A stretch of 64,000 nucleotides of DNA from Novosphingobium lindaniclasticum LE124 (GTDB taxonomy: Bacteria; Pseudomonadota; Alphaproteobacteria; Sphingomonadales; Sphingomonadaceae). The stretch spans positions 1 to 64,000 of the forward strand of contig NZ_ATHL01000155.1 in NCBI RefSeq assembly GCF_000445125.1, given 5' to 3'. The notes beneath the pieces were generated by a model, which made no database searches, was not told the origin of the DNA, and was given only the letters and a program-made list of their open reading frames with translations. Below are positions 32,403 to 41,580 of this stretch, piece after piece. Each line of letters starts with the position of its first letter. The first letter of the stretch is position 1. Made by a program: the position numbers and the translations under genes.

Positions 32403-33503
32403 TCAAGCCTGTTTGAACAAGTCCTTGTACACACGGGGCTGACAGCGCAGGAACTGCGGGGCCGCCTTGACCGTGGCACCCAGAGCAGCAGCGGCGTGCC
32501 AGGGCCAGCGGGGGTCGTAGAGCACGGTGCGGGCAAGGCCGATCATGTCCGCCTCGCCGGTCGCAACGATCGCTTCGGCCTGCTCGGGCTCGGTGATGAG
32601 GCCCACGGCGATCACCGGCATGGAGACGGCTTCCTTCACCTTGCGTGCCAACGGCACCTGGTAGTTGGGACCGACGGGGATCTTCTGCCCGGCATCCAGT
32701 CCGCCGCTGGAAACATGATAGGCCGCGCAACCGCGCGCTTCGAGCGCCTTGGCAAAAGCGACGGTCTGCTCGATGTCCCAGCCGCCTTCGGCCCAGTCGG
32801 TGCCCGATACGCGCATGGTCACCGGCCGGTCCGCCGGGAAGGCGGCGCGCACGGCGTCGTAGACCTCCAGCGGGAAGCGCATGCGGTTTTCCAGGCTGCC
32901 GCCATACTCGTCCGTTCGCTTGTTGGAGAGCGGCGAAAGGAACTGGTGGAGCAGGTAGCCGTGCGCGCCGTGGATCTGGACCGCATCGATGCCGAGGCGC
33001 GCAGCCCGCCGGGCGGCATCGGCAAAGGCGTCGCGGATGCGCGCAAGCCCCGCTTTGTCGAGTGCTTCCGGCGGGTTTTCGTCCGGCAGGAAGGGGAGAG
33101 CGGAGGCGGATACGGTCTGCCAGCCGTTCTCGGCGTTCGGCGCAATCTGCTTGCCGCCGTCCCAGGGTTTGGCGGTGCTGGCCTTGCGGCCGGCGTGCGC
33201 CAGTTGAATGGCGATGGGCATGTCGGACCAACGGCGCACGCTTTCCAGAACTTTGCCCATGGCCTGCTCGGTTTCGTCGTCCCACAGGCCGACATCGGCA
33301 TAGGAGATGCGGCCTTCCGGACTGACGGCGGACGCCTCGATCGTAAGAATGCCCGCACCGGACTGGGCCAGGTTGCCGAGGTGCATGGCATGCCAGTCCG
33401 TCATCCGCCCGTTCTCGGCAGAATACTGGCACATCGGCGCAATGACGATGCGATTGGCGAGAGTGAGGTTGCCGATGGTGATCGGCTCGAACAGCTTGGC
33501 CAT
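32403..33503 (-). CDS. Old yellow enzyme family ene-reductase (NADH:flavin oxidoreductase)
   Basis: The 366-residue TIM-barrel FMN protein has Cys25 in VIAPMCQYSAEN, which is the mark of the YqjM-like class, and the substrate-binding HGAHGYLLHQFLSPLSN. SNKRTDEYGGSLENRMRF is also typical. These enzymes reduce activated C=C bonds with NAD(P)H. ATG at 33503 follows AGAAGGA; a longer start lacks support. It is a single gene, with a hemA terminator upstream. Confidence 0.9.
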   Translation of the reverse strand: MAKLFEPITIGNLTLANRIVIAPMCQYSAENGRMTDWHAMHLGNLAQSGAGILTIEASAVSPEGRISYADVGLWDDETEQAMGKVLESVRRWSDMPIAIQLAHAGRKASTAKPWDGGKQIAPNAENGWQTVSASALPFLPDENPPEALDKAGLARIRDAFADAARRAARLGIDAVQIHGAHGYLLHQFLSPLSNKRTDEYGGSLENRMRFPLEVYDAVRAAFPADRPVTMRVSGTDWAEGGWDIEQTVAFAKALEARGCAAYHVSSGGLDAGQKIPVGPNYQVPLARKVKEAVSMPVIAVGLITEPEQAEAIVATGEADMIGLARTVLYDPRWPWHAAAALGATVKAAPQFLRCQPRVYKDLFKQA

Positions 33504-33589
33504 GGAAGTCCTTCTGGTCATTCTGTCGCGGGAAAGACGCGTGGGAGAGCGCGCGGAGCGACGGGGTGAACTTGGGGACGGTCCGGCAA

Positions 33590-33626
33590 ATGAAAAGGGC
33601 TCCGCCGCTTTCGCGGGGAGCCCTTT
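33590..33626 (-). terminator. Intrinsic terminator of hemA
   Basis: AAAGGGCTCC (33594-33603) and GGAGCCCTTT (33617-33626) form 10 perfect pairs. Read on the minus strand, the stem is followed by TTTCATTTG-like text, just after the hemA stop. Confidence 0.8.
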
Positions 33627-33661
33627 CGATAGAAATTATAGCTGTTGCGGTAGCTTGCCGA

Positions 33662-34876
33662 TCAGGCCGCCAGACGCATCTCCAGGCGTTCCCAGATCTC
33701 GACGAGCGCTTCGGTAAGGCTGCGCATCATGTCGTCGGTATGGGCCGGGCCGGGCGTGAAACGCAGGCGCTCGGTGCCGCGCGGTACCGTCGGGAAATTG
33801 ATCGGCTGCACATAGGCGCCATATTCGGCGAGCAGGATGTCGCTGATCTTCTTGGCCTTGACCGGGTCCCCGACCATGAGCGGCACGATGTGCGTGGTCG
33901 AAGCCATGACCGGCAGGCCGGCGTCGCGGAACATCTGCTTCATCGTCGCGGCCGAGCGTTGCTGACCCTCGCGCTCCGCGCTGGAGCTCTTGAGGTGCTT
34001 CACCGAGGCGAGCACGCCCGCCACCAGCACTGGTGAGAGCGATGTGGTGAAGATGAACCCCGGCGCGTAGGAACGGATGCAGTCGATGATCTTCTGGTTG
34101 GTGGCGATGTAGCCGCCCATCACGCCGAACGCCTTGCCCAGCGTTCCTTCGATGATGTCGATGCGGTGGGCCGCCTCGTCACGGTCGGTGATGCCGCCGC
34201 CGCGCGGGCCGTACATGCCCACGGCGTGGACTTCGTCGATGTAGGTGAGGGCGTTGTATTTCTCGGCCAGATCGCAGATCGCGTGGATCGGCGCGACGTC
34301 CCCGTCCATCGAGTAGACGGACTCGAAGGCGATCAGCTTGGGGAGGGCTGGGTCGGTGGCGGCCAGCAGTTCCTCGAGATGTTCGAGGTCGTTGTGGCGC
34401 CAGACCCGCTTCTCGCACCCCGAATTGCGGATGCCGGCAATCATCGAGGCATGGTTCAACTCGTCCGAGAAGATCACGCAGCCCGGCAGCAGCTTGGCCA
34501 GCGTCGAAAGCGTGGCGTCGTTCGAGACGTAGCCCGAGGTGAAAAGCAGCGCGCCTTCCTTGCCGTGCAGGTCGGCCAGCTCGCTTTCGAGTTCGATGTG
34601 GTAGTGCGTGTTGCCGCCGATGTTGCGGGTGCCGCCGGAGCCGGCGCCGACGTCGTGCAGCGCTTCTTCCATGGCCTCGATCACCTTGGGATGCTGGCCC
34701 ATGGCGAGATAGTCGTTGGAGCACCAGACGGTGATCGGCTTGGGGCCGTTGTGGCCGGCGAAGCAGCGGGCGTTGGGATAGGCGCCCTTGTTGCGCAGGA
34801 TATCGATGAAGACGCGGTAGCGGCCTTCCGAATGGAGGCGCTCGATCGCCTGATCGAAAATGTGTTCGTAGTTCAC
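33662..34876 (-). CDS. hemA: 5-aminolevulinate synthase
   Basis: The 404-residue fold I PLP enzyme has WCSNDYLAMGQHP, GSGGTRNIGGNTHYHIELE, the cofactor block YIDEVHAVGMYGPRGGGI, and IEGTLGKAFGVMGG, whose Lys near residue 246 binds PLP. It condenses glycine and succinyl-CoA to ALA, the start of heme synthesis in alphaproteobacteria. GTG at 34876 gives the normal family start (VNYEHIFDQA); a TTG at 34906 is less likely. Succinyl-CoA is also the product of the pathway at 51088-59846. Confidence 0.96.
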   Translation of the reverse strand: MNYEHIFDQAIERLHSEGRYRVFIDILRNKGAYPNARCFAGHNGPKPITVWCSNDYLAMGQHPKVIEAMEEALHDVGAGSGGTRNIGGNTHYHIELESELADLHGKEGALLFTSGYVSNDATLSTLAKLLPGCVIFSDELNHASMIAGIRNSGCEKRVWRHNDLEHLEELLAATDPALPKLIAFESVYSMDGDVAPIHAICDLAEKYNALTYIDEVHAVGMYGPRGGGITDRDEAAHRIDIIEGTLGKAFGVMGGYIATNQKIIDCIRSYAPGFIFTTSLSPVLVAGVLASVKHLKSSSAEREGQQRSAATMKQMFRDAGLPVMASTTHIVPLMVGDPVKAKKISDILLAEYGAYVQPINFPTVPRGTERLRFTPGPAHTDDMMRSLTEALVEIWERLEMRLAA

Positions 34877-34926
34877 CGAGGCTCTATCCTGCCGTTCGCC
34901 TTGCAAGGGCTGCTGCCCAGGGGCTT

Positions 34927-35811
34927 TTACCCCGTTGCTGCGGGCAAATACATGATCGGCCGCGACATGACCAGCGGCTTGTCCCGTTGACTGTGATCGA
35001 TCTTTGCAAATCCACTTGCAACACCCGCGATGTTTCGTGGCTCATGCCCGGAGACCACGATCATCGCCGGAGCGGCCTTTTTCAGGGCCTTGATCGTCTT
35101 GAGCCAGGATACGGTTATCCGACGCTCGTCGCTGTCGCGCATGGTTCCCAGGGAGCGCGCCGGAGGGCGGTTCTCCAGCCAATTGGTGTCCAGCGGCGCG
35201 ACATCGCCGGTGAACAGATACTCACGGCCATCTTCGAGGCGTGCGTAGACCATCATCGCGCGATTCGGCAGCCCTTTCAGCGGGATGGCGACCACGCCCG
35301 GCGCCACGGCGCGCGGTTCTCCATTGCCGAAGTCGGGAAGGGGATCGGCATCGGGCGAGGTCAGGGCCGGGTCACCGCGATGGAGCGGACCATCCAGCAG
35401 CAGAAGTTTCAGAGTGGCAGTCTCGGCGCGCCGGTCTACCCGCTTCTGGGCGGCCGGGTCGAAGTCCCGGAGATTTCCGTCCTTTGCGGCGCGGGGCGTG
35501 GTGCCCGCATCGATCAGGATCGGCGGCCGGTTCCTTGCGGTCAGCTCGAACACGCGCACGGGCAGGCGGACGGGCCGGAGGCCGCTGCCCGCCGCGATCT
35601 GGTTGTAGAAGGCCTTCCGATAGCCGATCACCTCCTGCCGCACTTCCCGAGGGGCTTCTCCGGGGATCTCATCCGCCAGGGTACGGAGCTGGGTGAGCGA
35701 AAGCGGCAGGGGTTTGGCGCCGGGAGCGCTGCTGTCGAACTGGAACCAATAGAGCGGCACCCCGATCAGCAGCATCAGGATGAGCAGCAGCAGGTTGAGC
35801 CGCGGCGTCAA
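34927..35811 (-). CDS. Degenerate metallo-beta-lactamase-like protein with an N-terminal anchor
   Basis: The 294-residue protein starts with one hydrophobic segment (LNLLLLILMLLIGVPLYWF). The rest resembles the end of a metallo-beta-lactamase fold: VYARLEDGREYLFTGDVAPLD near residue 205 and MIVVSGHEP near 265. The HxHxDH metal motif is absent, so hydrolase activity is doubtful. It probably faces the periplasm. ATG overlaps the murI stop by four bases, so it is translated with murI. The function is unknown. Confidence 0.65.
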   Translation of the reverse strand: MTPRLNLLLLILMLLIGVPLYWFQFDSSAPGAKPLPLSLTQLRTLADEIPGEAPREVRQEVIGYRKAFYNQIAAGSGLRPVRLPVRVFELTARNRPPILIDAGTTPRAAKDGNLRDFDPAAQKRVDRRAETATLKLLLLDGPLHRGDPALTSPDADPLPDFGNGEPRAVAPGVVAIPLKGLPNRAMMVYARLEDGREYLFTGDVAPLDTNWLENRPPARSLGTMRDSDERRITVSWLKTIKALKKAAPAMIVVSGHEPRNIAGVASGFAKIDHSQRDKPLVMSRPIMYLPAATG

Positions 35812-36698
35812 AACCTTCCGCCTTCGGGCAGGCCGTATCGTGTCAGCGCCTTCTCGTAAGCGCCCGGAAATTCGCCTTGTCCCGTGAACAACGCGCGGTC
35901 CGGCTCCCGGCGGAGGTACTCCTGACCTTCGGTAAGCTGCGCGATGCGCCGGGCGATGCCGCTTGCGCCGTGCACGAACTTCACGCCGGGCCCGAAAGCC
36001 TGCGCCAGTTCCTCTTCGAGCAAGGGGAAGTGCGTGCAGGCCAGCACCACGGTGTCGATGTCCGAGCCCCCGGGCATGGCGCGCAGGGCCTGGGCCGCGT
36101 TGTTTATGGCGGAGAGATCGACGCTCTCGCCCCGAAGTTTCGCCTCTGCCGCTTCCACCAGGCCGGGGCCGCCGTAGCGCAAGAGCCGTTTGCCGCCGGC
36201 GAATTGCTGCTCCAGCCGATCGACGTAGGCCTGCCGGATCGTCGCCTGCGTGCCGAGAAGGCCGATGACGCCGGTCTTGGTCATGGCGGCGGCCGGCTTG
36301 ATGGCGGGCACGGTTCCGACGACAGGAACTTCAAGCACTTCGCGCACCATGCCAAGCGCGATCGTGGACGCCGTGTTGCAGGCGATGCAGACCAGGCGCG
36401 GTGCGAAGCGTTCGGTCATCCGGCCAAGCAACCCGGCGACCCGCGCGGTGACCTGCGCCTCGCTCTTGGTGCCATAGGGCAGGCCGGCCATGTCGGCGGC
36501 ATAGATCACCGGCGCCTGCGGCAGTACCTTGCGCAACTCTCCCAGAACGGTGAGACCGCCCACGCCGGAATCGAACAGCAGGATCGGCGCTTCGGCATCG
36601 ATGTCGGCCGCGCGGACGCAAGGCCCTTCCTGCAAAGACGAGGTGGTTGGCGACGGGGCAATCGGACTGGCGAGCGCTTGCGGAAGTGGGGAGGACAT
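35808..36698 (-). CDS. murI: Glutamate racemase
   Basis: The 296-residue protein has the racemase signatures ILLFDSGVGGLTVL, AADMAGLPYGTKS, the first catalytic Cys in CIACNTASTIAL and the second in VLACTHFPLL. It supplies D-glutamate for peptidoglycan. About 35 extra residues at the N-terminus (SSPLPQALASPIAPSPTT) are low-complexity. ATG at 36698 follows AGGAAAG. It is translationally linked to the degenerate hydrolase gene and lies divergent to plsY. Confidence 0.93.
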   Translation of the reverse strand: MSSPLPQALASPIAPSPTTSSLQEGPCVRAADIDAEAPILLFDSGVGGLTVLGELRKVLPQAPVIYAADMAGLPYGTKSEAQVTARVAGLLGRMTERFAPRLVCIACNTASTIALGMVREVLEVPVVGTVPAIKPAAAMTKTGVIGLLGTQATIRQAYVDRLEQQFAGGKRLLRYGGPGLVEAAEAKLRGESVDLSAINNAAQALRAMPGGSDIDTVVLACTHFPLLEEELAQAFGPGVKFVHGASGIARRIAQLTEGQEYLRREPDRALFTGQGEFPGAYEKALTRYGLPEGGRF

Positions 36699-36879
36699 CG
36701 TTCTTTCCTGGACCTTGCCTCCTGTTAATCAGTCGAGGCCGTCAAGGGCAATGATCAATGCTGCAGGCAGTTCGCCATTTGCGCGCAAATCGGTAAGGTC
36801 GCGCCAGAATGGAGGCTTTAGCGGGCTCTCGCCGCCTGCGCCTCTGGCGGATTTTCAAAGAGGCTCTAAGAGGCGAGTC

Positions 36880-37467
36880 ATGGATTGGATTTTCGCCCTC
36901 TTGCTGGGTTACGCTCTGGGTTCGGTACCGTTCGGCCTGCTGATCACGCGCCTGGCCGGTGCCGGGGATCTGCGTTCGATCGGTTCCGGCAATATCGGCG
37001 CCACGAATGTTCTGCGGACCGGGCGAAAAGGACTGGCCGCGGCCACGCTGCTGCTGGACTTGCTGAAGGGTCTGGCAGCCGTGCTGATCGCCAGCCGGTT
37101 CCTGCCGGAATGGACCTGGCTCGCGGCGCTGGGCGCCTTCGTCGGCCATTGCTTTCCGGTTTGGCTGGGGTTCAAGGGCGGGAAAGGCGTCGCCACCACA
37201 GCGGGTATCGCCTTCGGCCTCGCCTGGCCGGTCGGACTGGCCTATGCGGTGACCTGGATCGGGCTCTTGCTGTCGGTGCGCATTTCATCCGTAGCCGGGA
37301 TGACCGCCGCCGTAGTCGCGCCGATCGCCGCGTTGCTGCTGGGACGCCATGATGCGGCCGGCGTATTGGCGATCATCGCCTTGCTCGTGCTGTTCCAGCA
37401 CCGCGAAAATCTGGCTCGCCTGCGGGCCGGCACCGAGCCCCGGGTAGGAAGCGGCAAGAAGCCGTGA
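36880..37467 (+). CDS. plsY: Acyl-phosphate glycerol-3-phosphate acyltransferase PlsY
   Basis: The 195-residue membrane protein has about five helices and the PlsY motifs GYALGSVPFGLLITRL, GSGNIGATNVLRTG and FKGGKGVATTAG. It acylates glycerol-3-phosphate from acyl-phosphate, starting phospholipid synthesis. ATG at 36880 has AAGAGG ahead. Its stop overlaps the dprA start (GTGA). Confidence 0.94.
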   Translation: MDWIFALLLGYALGSVPFGLLITRLAGAGDLRSIGSGNIGATNVLRTGRKGLAAATLLLDLLKGLAAVLIASRFLPEWTWLAALGAFVGHCFPVWLGFKGGKGVATTAGIAFGLAWPVGLAYAVTWIGLLLSVRISSVAGMTAAVVAPIAALLLGRHDAAGVLAIIALLVLFQHRENLARLRAGTEPRVGSGKKP

Positions 37468-38618
37468 TCGACGCGGGGGCAGCGGAGCAGACCGATAGCG
37501 CCATCGCGGCGAGCACCTTGCTGTCGCAGGATGAGGCTTTCGCACGCATCCGCCTCCTGCGCTCGCCGAACATCGGTCCCGTCACCTATCGGCAACTGCT
37601 GTCCCGGTTCGGAAGCGCGGGGGCGGCGCTTGGCATGCTGCCCGATCTTGCGGGGCGAGCAGGGCGGCCCTACCAAGCCGCTTCCGAACGGCGCGTCCAG
37701 GCGGAGATCGCCGCGACTCGCAAGGCCGGCGGCCGTTATCTCTTTCACGATTCCCCAGACTATCCGGCCTTGTTGGCCCATTCGGAGGGCGCTCCGCCGA
37801 TCCTGACGTTTCGCGGGAATACGGCGCTTCTGGATCGCCCGATGGTCGCGATCGTCGGCGCGCGCAATGCCTCGGCGGGCGCGATCCGCCTGGCGCGGGA
37901 CTTTGCCTACGGCCTCGCCGCCGCCGGTTTCACGGTGGTGTCGGGCCTGGCACGGGGAATCGACGGCGCGGCGCATGCGGGAGCGCTGGCGGGCGGCGGA
38001 ACCGTAGGCGTGATCGCCAGCGGGATCGATATCGCCTACCCGCCGGAGCATGCCGAATTGCAGAAGCGGGTCGCCGACCAGGGTCTCCTGCTTGCCGAGC
38101 AGCCGCCGGGAACGGAGCCGCTTGCGCGCCACTTTCCCACGCGCAACCGCATCATCGCGGGCTTGGCGGCCGGCACTCTGGTAGTGGAGGCCGCACCCAA
38201 GTCCGGATCGCTCATCACGGCGCGGCTGGCGGGCGAAATGGGGCGCGAAGTCATGGCGATCCCCGGCTCCCCGCTCGATGCCCGCTCGCATGGCTGCAAC
38301 CAGCTCATTCGCGACGGCGCCATATTGGTGCAGTCCGTAGAGGATGTGGCCGAATTGCTGTCGGGTTTCGACGGCCTGCCGAAATTTCCGCCACGGGGCG
38401 TCACCGCGACAGTGGAGGACTGGCGACTGGCGTCCTCGAAATCTGCCGAGGATGGAGACTCCGCAGTCGCCAGCCTCCTGACCTCGGCGCCGGTCGCGGT
38501 CGACGAACTGATTCGCCAATCGGGCGCAAGCGCGCCTTCGGTCCATATGGCACTGCTGGAACTGGAGATCGGCGGGAAGCTCCTGCGGCATGCGGGGGGC
38601 AGGGTGAGTCTGGCCTGA
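37464..38618 (+). CDS. dprA: DNA processing protein DprA
   Basis: The 384-residue protein carries the Rossmann-like DprA core: VAIVGARNASAGAIRLAR, VVSGLARGIDGAAHAGAL, GIDIAYPPEHAELQKR, FPTRNRIIAGLAAGTLVVEA and KSGSLITARLAGEMGREVMA. An N-terminal SAM-like part and a C-terminal winged-helix (VDELIRQSGASAPSVHMAL) flank it. It binds single-stranded DNA and loads RecA during natural transformation. GTG at 37464 overlaps plsY by four bases. Other competence genes are not in view. Confidence 0.94.
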   Translation: MIDAGAAEQTDSAIAASTLLSQDEAFARIRLLRSPNIGPVTYRQLLSRFGSAGAALGMLPDLAGRAGRPYQAASERRVQAEIAATRKAGGRYLFHDSPDYPALLAHSEGAPPILTFRGNTALLDRPMVAIVGARNASAGAIRLARDFAYGLAAAGFTVVSGLARGIDGAAHAGALAGGGTVGVIASGIDIAYPPEHAELQKRVADQGLLLAEQPPGTEPLARHFPTRNRIIAGLAAGTLVVEAAPKSGSLITARLAGEMGREVMAIPGSPLDARSHGCNQLIRDGAILVQSVEDVAELLSGFDGLPKFPPRGVTATVEDWRLASSKSAEDGDSAVASLLTSAPVAVDELIRQSGASAPSVHMALLELEIGGKLLRHAGGRVSLA

Positions 38619-38785
38619 AACCGCGTCTTCCGGCTCAGCGGCGCTAAAACGGAACGAACTGAAATCATCCTGCCATATTCTCCACGCTTGACGAGGGGGC
38701 CAATCGCTTCCCACCCTATGCGTACACGTATATGCGCGTGCGTAGGGCACGCAGGCGCGCTCAGGGGCACACAGAGTCTGAAAGA

Positions 38786-41401
38786 ATGCAGCTAGTCATC
38801 GTAGAATCGCCGGCGAAGGCGAAAACCATCGAGAAGTACCTGGGCAAGGACTACAAGGTCCTCGCCAGCTACGGCCACGTCCGCGACCTTCCGCCGAAGG
38901 ACGGCTCCGTCCGCCCGGACGAGGGCTTCGAGATGGACTGGGAGCTTTACGGCGACAAGCAGAAGCAGGTGAAGGCGATCACCGACGCCGCGAAGGGGGC
39001 TGACCGCCTGATCCTCGCGACCGACCCTGATCGTGAGGGCGAGGCGATTTCCTGGCACGTCCGCGAACTTCTGGCCAAGCGCAAGGCGCTGCCCAAGGAC
39101 GTGCAGCGCGTCACTTTCAACGCGATCACCAAAGACACCGTCACCAAGGCCATGACCCAGCCGCGCGAGCTGGATCAGGACCTGATCGACGCCTATCTGG
39201 CGCGCCGCGCACTCGATTACCTGTTCGGCTTCACGCTTTCGCCGGTGCTCTGGCGCAAACTGCCGGGTGCCAAGTCGGCGGGCCGCGTGCAATCCGTGGC
39301 GCTGCGCCTGATCGTCGATCGCGAACGCGAGATCGAGGCGTTCACGCCGCAGGAATACTGGTCGGTCGCGGCGCAGATGGCGCATGACGGCACCGACTTC
39401 ACCGCCAAGCTGGTGGCGTTCGAGGGCAAGAAGCTCGATCGTCTCAGCATCGGCGAGGAAGGCACCGCGATGCGGGCCAAGGCTGCAGTCGAAAGCGGCG
39501 CCTTCAAGGTAGAATCGGTCGAGACCAAGCCGCACAAGCGTAACCCGCAACCGCCGTTCACTACCTCGACGCTGCAGCAGGAGGCCGCGCGCAAGCTGGG
39601 ATTCTCGGCCAGCCAGACCATGCGCGTGGCGCAGACGCTCTACGAAGCGGGCGCGATCACCTACATGCGTACCGACGGCGTGCAGATGGACCCGAGCGCG
39701 ATTTCGGCCGCTCGTGCCGCGATCACCGACCGGTTCTCGGGCCACTACCTGCCCGACCAGCCGCGCATTTACCAGACCAAGGCGAAGAACGCGCAGGAGG
39801 CCCACGAGGCGATCCGCCCGACCGACTTCACCAAGGACCGCTTCGGCTCGGGCGACGAAGCGCGCTTATACGACCTGGTCTTCAAGCGCGCCATGGCTAG
39901 CCAAATGGCCTCCGCCGCGCTGGAACGCACCACCGTTACCTTGCGCGACGGCACCGGCCAGCACGAACTGCGCGCTTCGGGCCAGGTCGTGAAGTTCCCG
40001 GGCTTTCTGGCCGTCTACGAGGAAGGCCAGGACAACAAGTCGGACGACGACGATTCGGGCCTGCTGCCGTTCATGAAGGCGGGCGACATGCCCGCCAAGA
40101 AGGGCGTCACCGCCGAACAGCACTTCACCCAGCCACCGCCGCGCTTCTCGGAAGCCAGCCTCGTCAAGCGCCTGGAAGAACTCGGGATCGGTCGTCCTTC
40201 TACTTATGCGGCGACGATCCAGGTCATCAAGGACCGCAACTACGTTCGCACCGAGAAAAACCGTTTCTTTGCAGAGGAATCGGGCCGGCTTCTCACCTCG
40301 TTCCTCGAACGCTTCTTCCAGCGCTACGTCGCCTACGAATTCACTGCGGGCATGGAAGACGAGCTGGACGACGTTTCCGGCGGCCGCCAGGAATGGAAGG
40401 CGCTGCTTGAAGCCTTCTGGCGGGATTTCAAACCCAAGTCCGACGAGGTCATGGAGAAGAAGCCTTCGGAAGTGACCGAGGCGCTCGACGAATTCCTGTC
40501 CGACTACCTGTTCCCGCCCAAGGCCGACGGCAGCGATCCGCGCCTCTGCCCCAAGTGCGGTGAAGGCCGTCTCTCGCTGCGCGGCGGGCGCTACGGCGCC
40601 TTCGTCGCCTGCTCGAACTACCCGGAATGCAAGTTCACCCGCAAGTTCGCGCAGCCCGGCGGCAGCGCGGAGGGCGGTGACGACGAAGGCTTGGGCAAGG
40701 ATCCCGAAACCGGCCTCGAGATCGTCCGCCGCTCGGGGCGGTTCGGTCCCTACATCCAGCTCGGCGAAGGGAAGGAGGCGAAGCGCGCCTCGATCCCGAA
40801 GGATATCGACGAACTGACGCTGGAATGGGCGATCAAGCTGCTCAGCCTCCCGCGCACGGTGGGCCAGCACCCCGAAAGCGGCAAGGACATCACTGCCAGC
40901 ATCGGCCGTTACGGTCCCTATCTGGCGCATGATGGCAAGTATGCGCGCCTGCGCTCCACGGCGGAGGTGTTCGACACCGGCATGAACATGGCCGTGACCA
41001 AACTGGCGGAAGCCGCAGCTGGCGGCGGGCGCGGTTCGCGCGCGCCAGCGGAACCGATCAAGGTCCTCGGCGCGCATCCGACGTCCGGCGGCGAGATCAA
41101 GGTGCTGGCGGGCCGCTATGGTCCCTACGTCACCGATGGCACCACCAACGCCACGTTGCCGCGCGACCAGAAGCCGGAGGACCTGACGGCCGAGCAGGCG
41201 ATCACCCTGCTCGACGAGAAGGCCGCCAAAGGTCCGGTCAAGAAGAAGGCTGCGCCGAAGAAGTCAGCCGCCAAGAAGGCGCCTGCGAAAAAGGCAGCCG
41301 CCAAGGACGCGGGGGACAAGCCCGCTGTCAAGAAGACGGCCGCGAAAAAGCCTGCCGCCAAGAAAGCGCCTGCCAAGGCCAAGAAGGAAGCCGCCGAATG
41401 A
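38786..41401 (+). CDS. topA: DNA topoisomerase I
   Basis: The 871-residue type IA topoisomerase starts with the TOPRIM motif VIVESPAKAKTIEKYLG and DPDREGEAISWH; the active tyrosine is near residue 293 in GAITYMRTDG. One C4 zinc finger follows (LCPKCGEGRLSL ... ACSNYPECKF), then three GRxGPY repeat units. The last ~60 residues are a Lys/Ala/Pro-rich tail (AAKKAPAKKAAAK type) like histone H1. It relaxes negative supercoils. ATG at 38786 is chosen by homology. The 165 bases upstream contain TTGACG at 38688 but no well-spaced -10. Confidence 0.96.
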   Translation: MQLVIVESPAKAKTIEKYLGKDYKVLASYGHVRDLPPKDGSVRPDEGFEMDWELYGDKQKQVKAITDAAKGADRLILATDPDREGEAISWHVRELLAKRKALPKDVQRVTFNAITKDTVTKAMTQPRELDQDLIDAYLARRALDYLFGFTLSPVLWRKLPGAKSAGRVQSVALRLIVDREREIEAFTPQEYWSVAAQMAHDGTDFTAKLVAFEGKKLDRLSIGEEGTAMRAKAAVESGAFKVESVETKPHKRNPQPPFTTSTLQQEAARKLGFSASQTMRVAQTLYEAGAITYMRTDGVQMDPSAISAARAAITDRFSGHYLPDQPRIYQTKAKNAQEAHEAIRPTDFTKDRFGSGDEARLYDLVFKRAMASQMASAALERTTVTLRDGTGQHELRASGQVVKFPGFLAVYEEGQDNKSDDDDSGLLPFMKAGDMPAKKGVTAEQHFTQPPPRFSEASLVKRLEELGIGRPSTYAATIQVIKDRNYVRTEKNRFFAEESGRLLTSFLERFFQRYVAYEFTAGMEDELDDVSGGRQEWKALLEAFWRDFKPKSDEVMEKKPSEVTEALDEFLSDYLFPPKADGSDPRLCPKCGEGRLSLRGGRYGAFVACSNYPECKFTRKFAQPGGSAEGGDDEGLGKDPETGLEIVRRSGRFGPYIQLGEGKEAKRASIPKDIDELTLEWAIKLLSLPRTVGQHPESGKDITASIGRYGPYLAHDGKYARLRSTAEVFDTGMNMAVTKLAEAAAGGGRGSRAPAEPIKVLGAHPTSGGEIKVLAGRYGPYVTDGTTNATLPRDQKPEDLTAEQAITLLDEKAAKGPVKKKAAPKKSAAKKAPAKKAAAKDAGDKPAVKKTAAKKPAAKKAPAKAKKEAAE

Positions 41402-41577
41402 GCGACAAGATCGCCAAGCACAAGCAGCCCTGGAAGCCCGAGGAACTGCAAAAGCTCCAGACCCTGGCCGGAAAGGGCAAGGGTCTGAAGGAAATCGCCA
41501 AGGCCCTCAACCGCACCGAAGAATCGACCAAGGACGCCGCGCGCCAGCACGGTTTCGGAATCGCCAAGGCGCGCTGA
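41398..41577 (+). CDS. 59-residue HTH/SANT-like protein overlapping topA
   Basis: ATG at 41398 overlaps the topA stop by four bases (ATGA). The product begins MSDKIAKHKQPWKPEELQKL and continues with LAGKGKGLKEIAKALNRTEE, a three-helix pattern similar to Myb/SANT or sigma-type helix-turn-helix domains, ending with DAARQHGFGIAKAR. It is basic and probably binds nucleic acid. Coupling to topA suggests a related role, but no function is known. Confidence 0.75.
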   Translation: MSDKIAKHKQPWKPEELQKLQTLAGKGKGLKEIAKALNRTEESTKDAARQHGFGIAKAR

Positions 41578-41580
41578 AGT

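Noticed and set aside
38688..38721. Promoter for topA starting at TTGACG
   Set aside because: No acceptable -10 hexamer lies 16-18 bases downstream; the nearest TAT-like text is 22 bases away.
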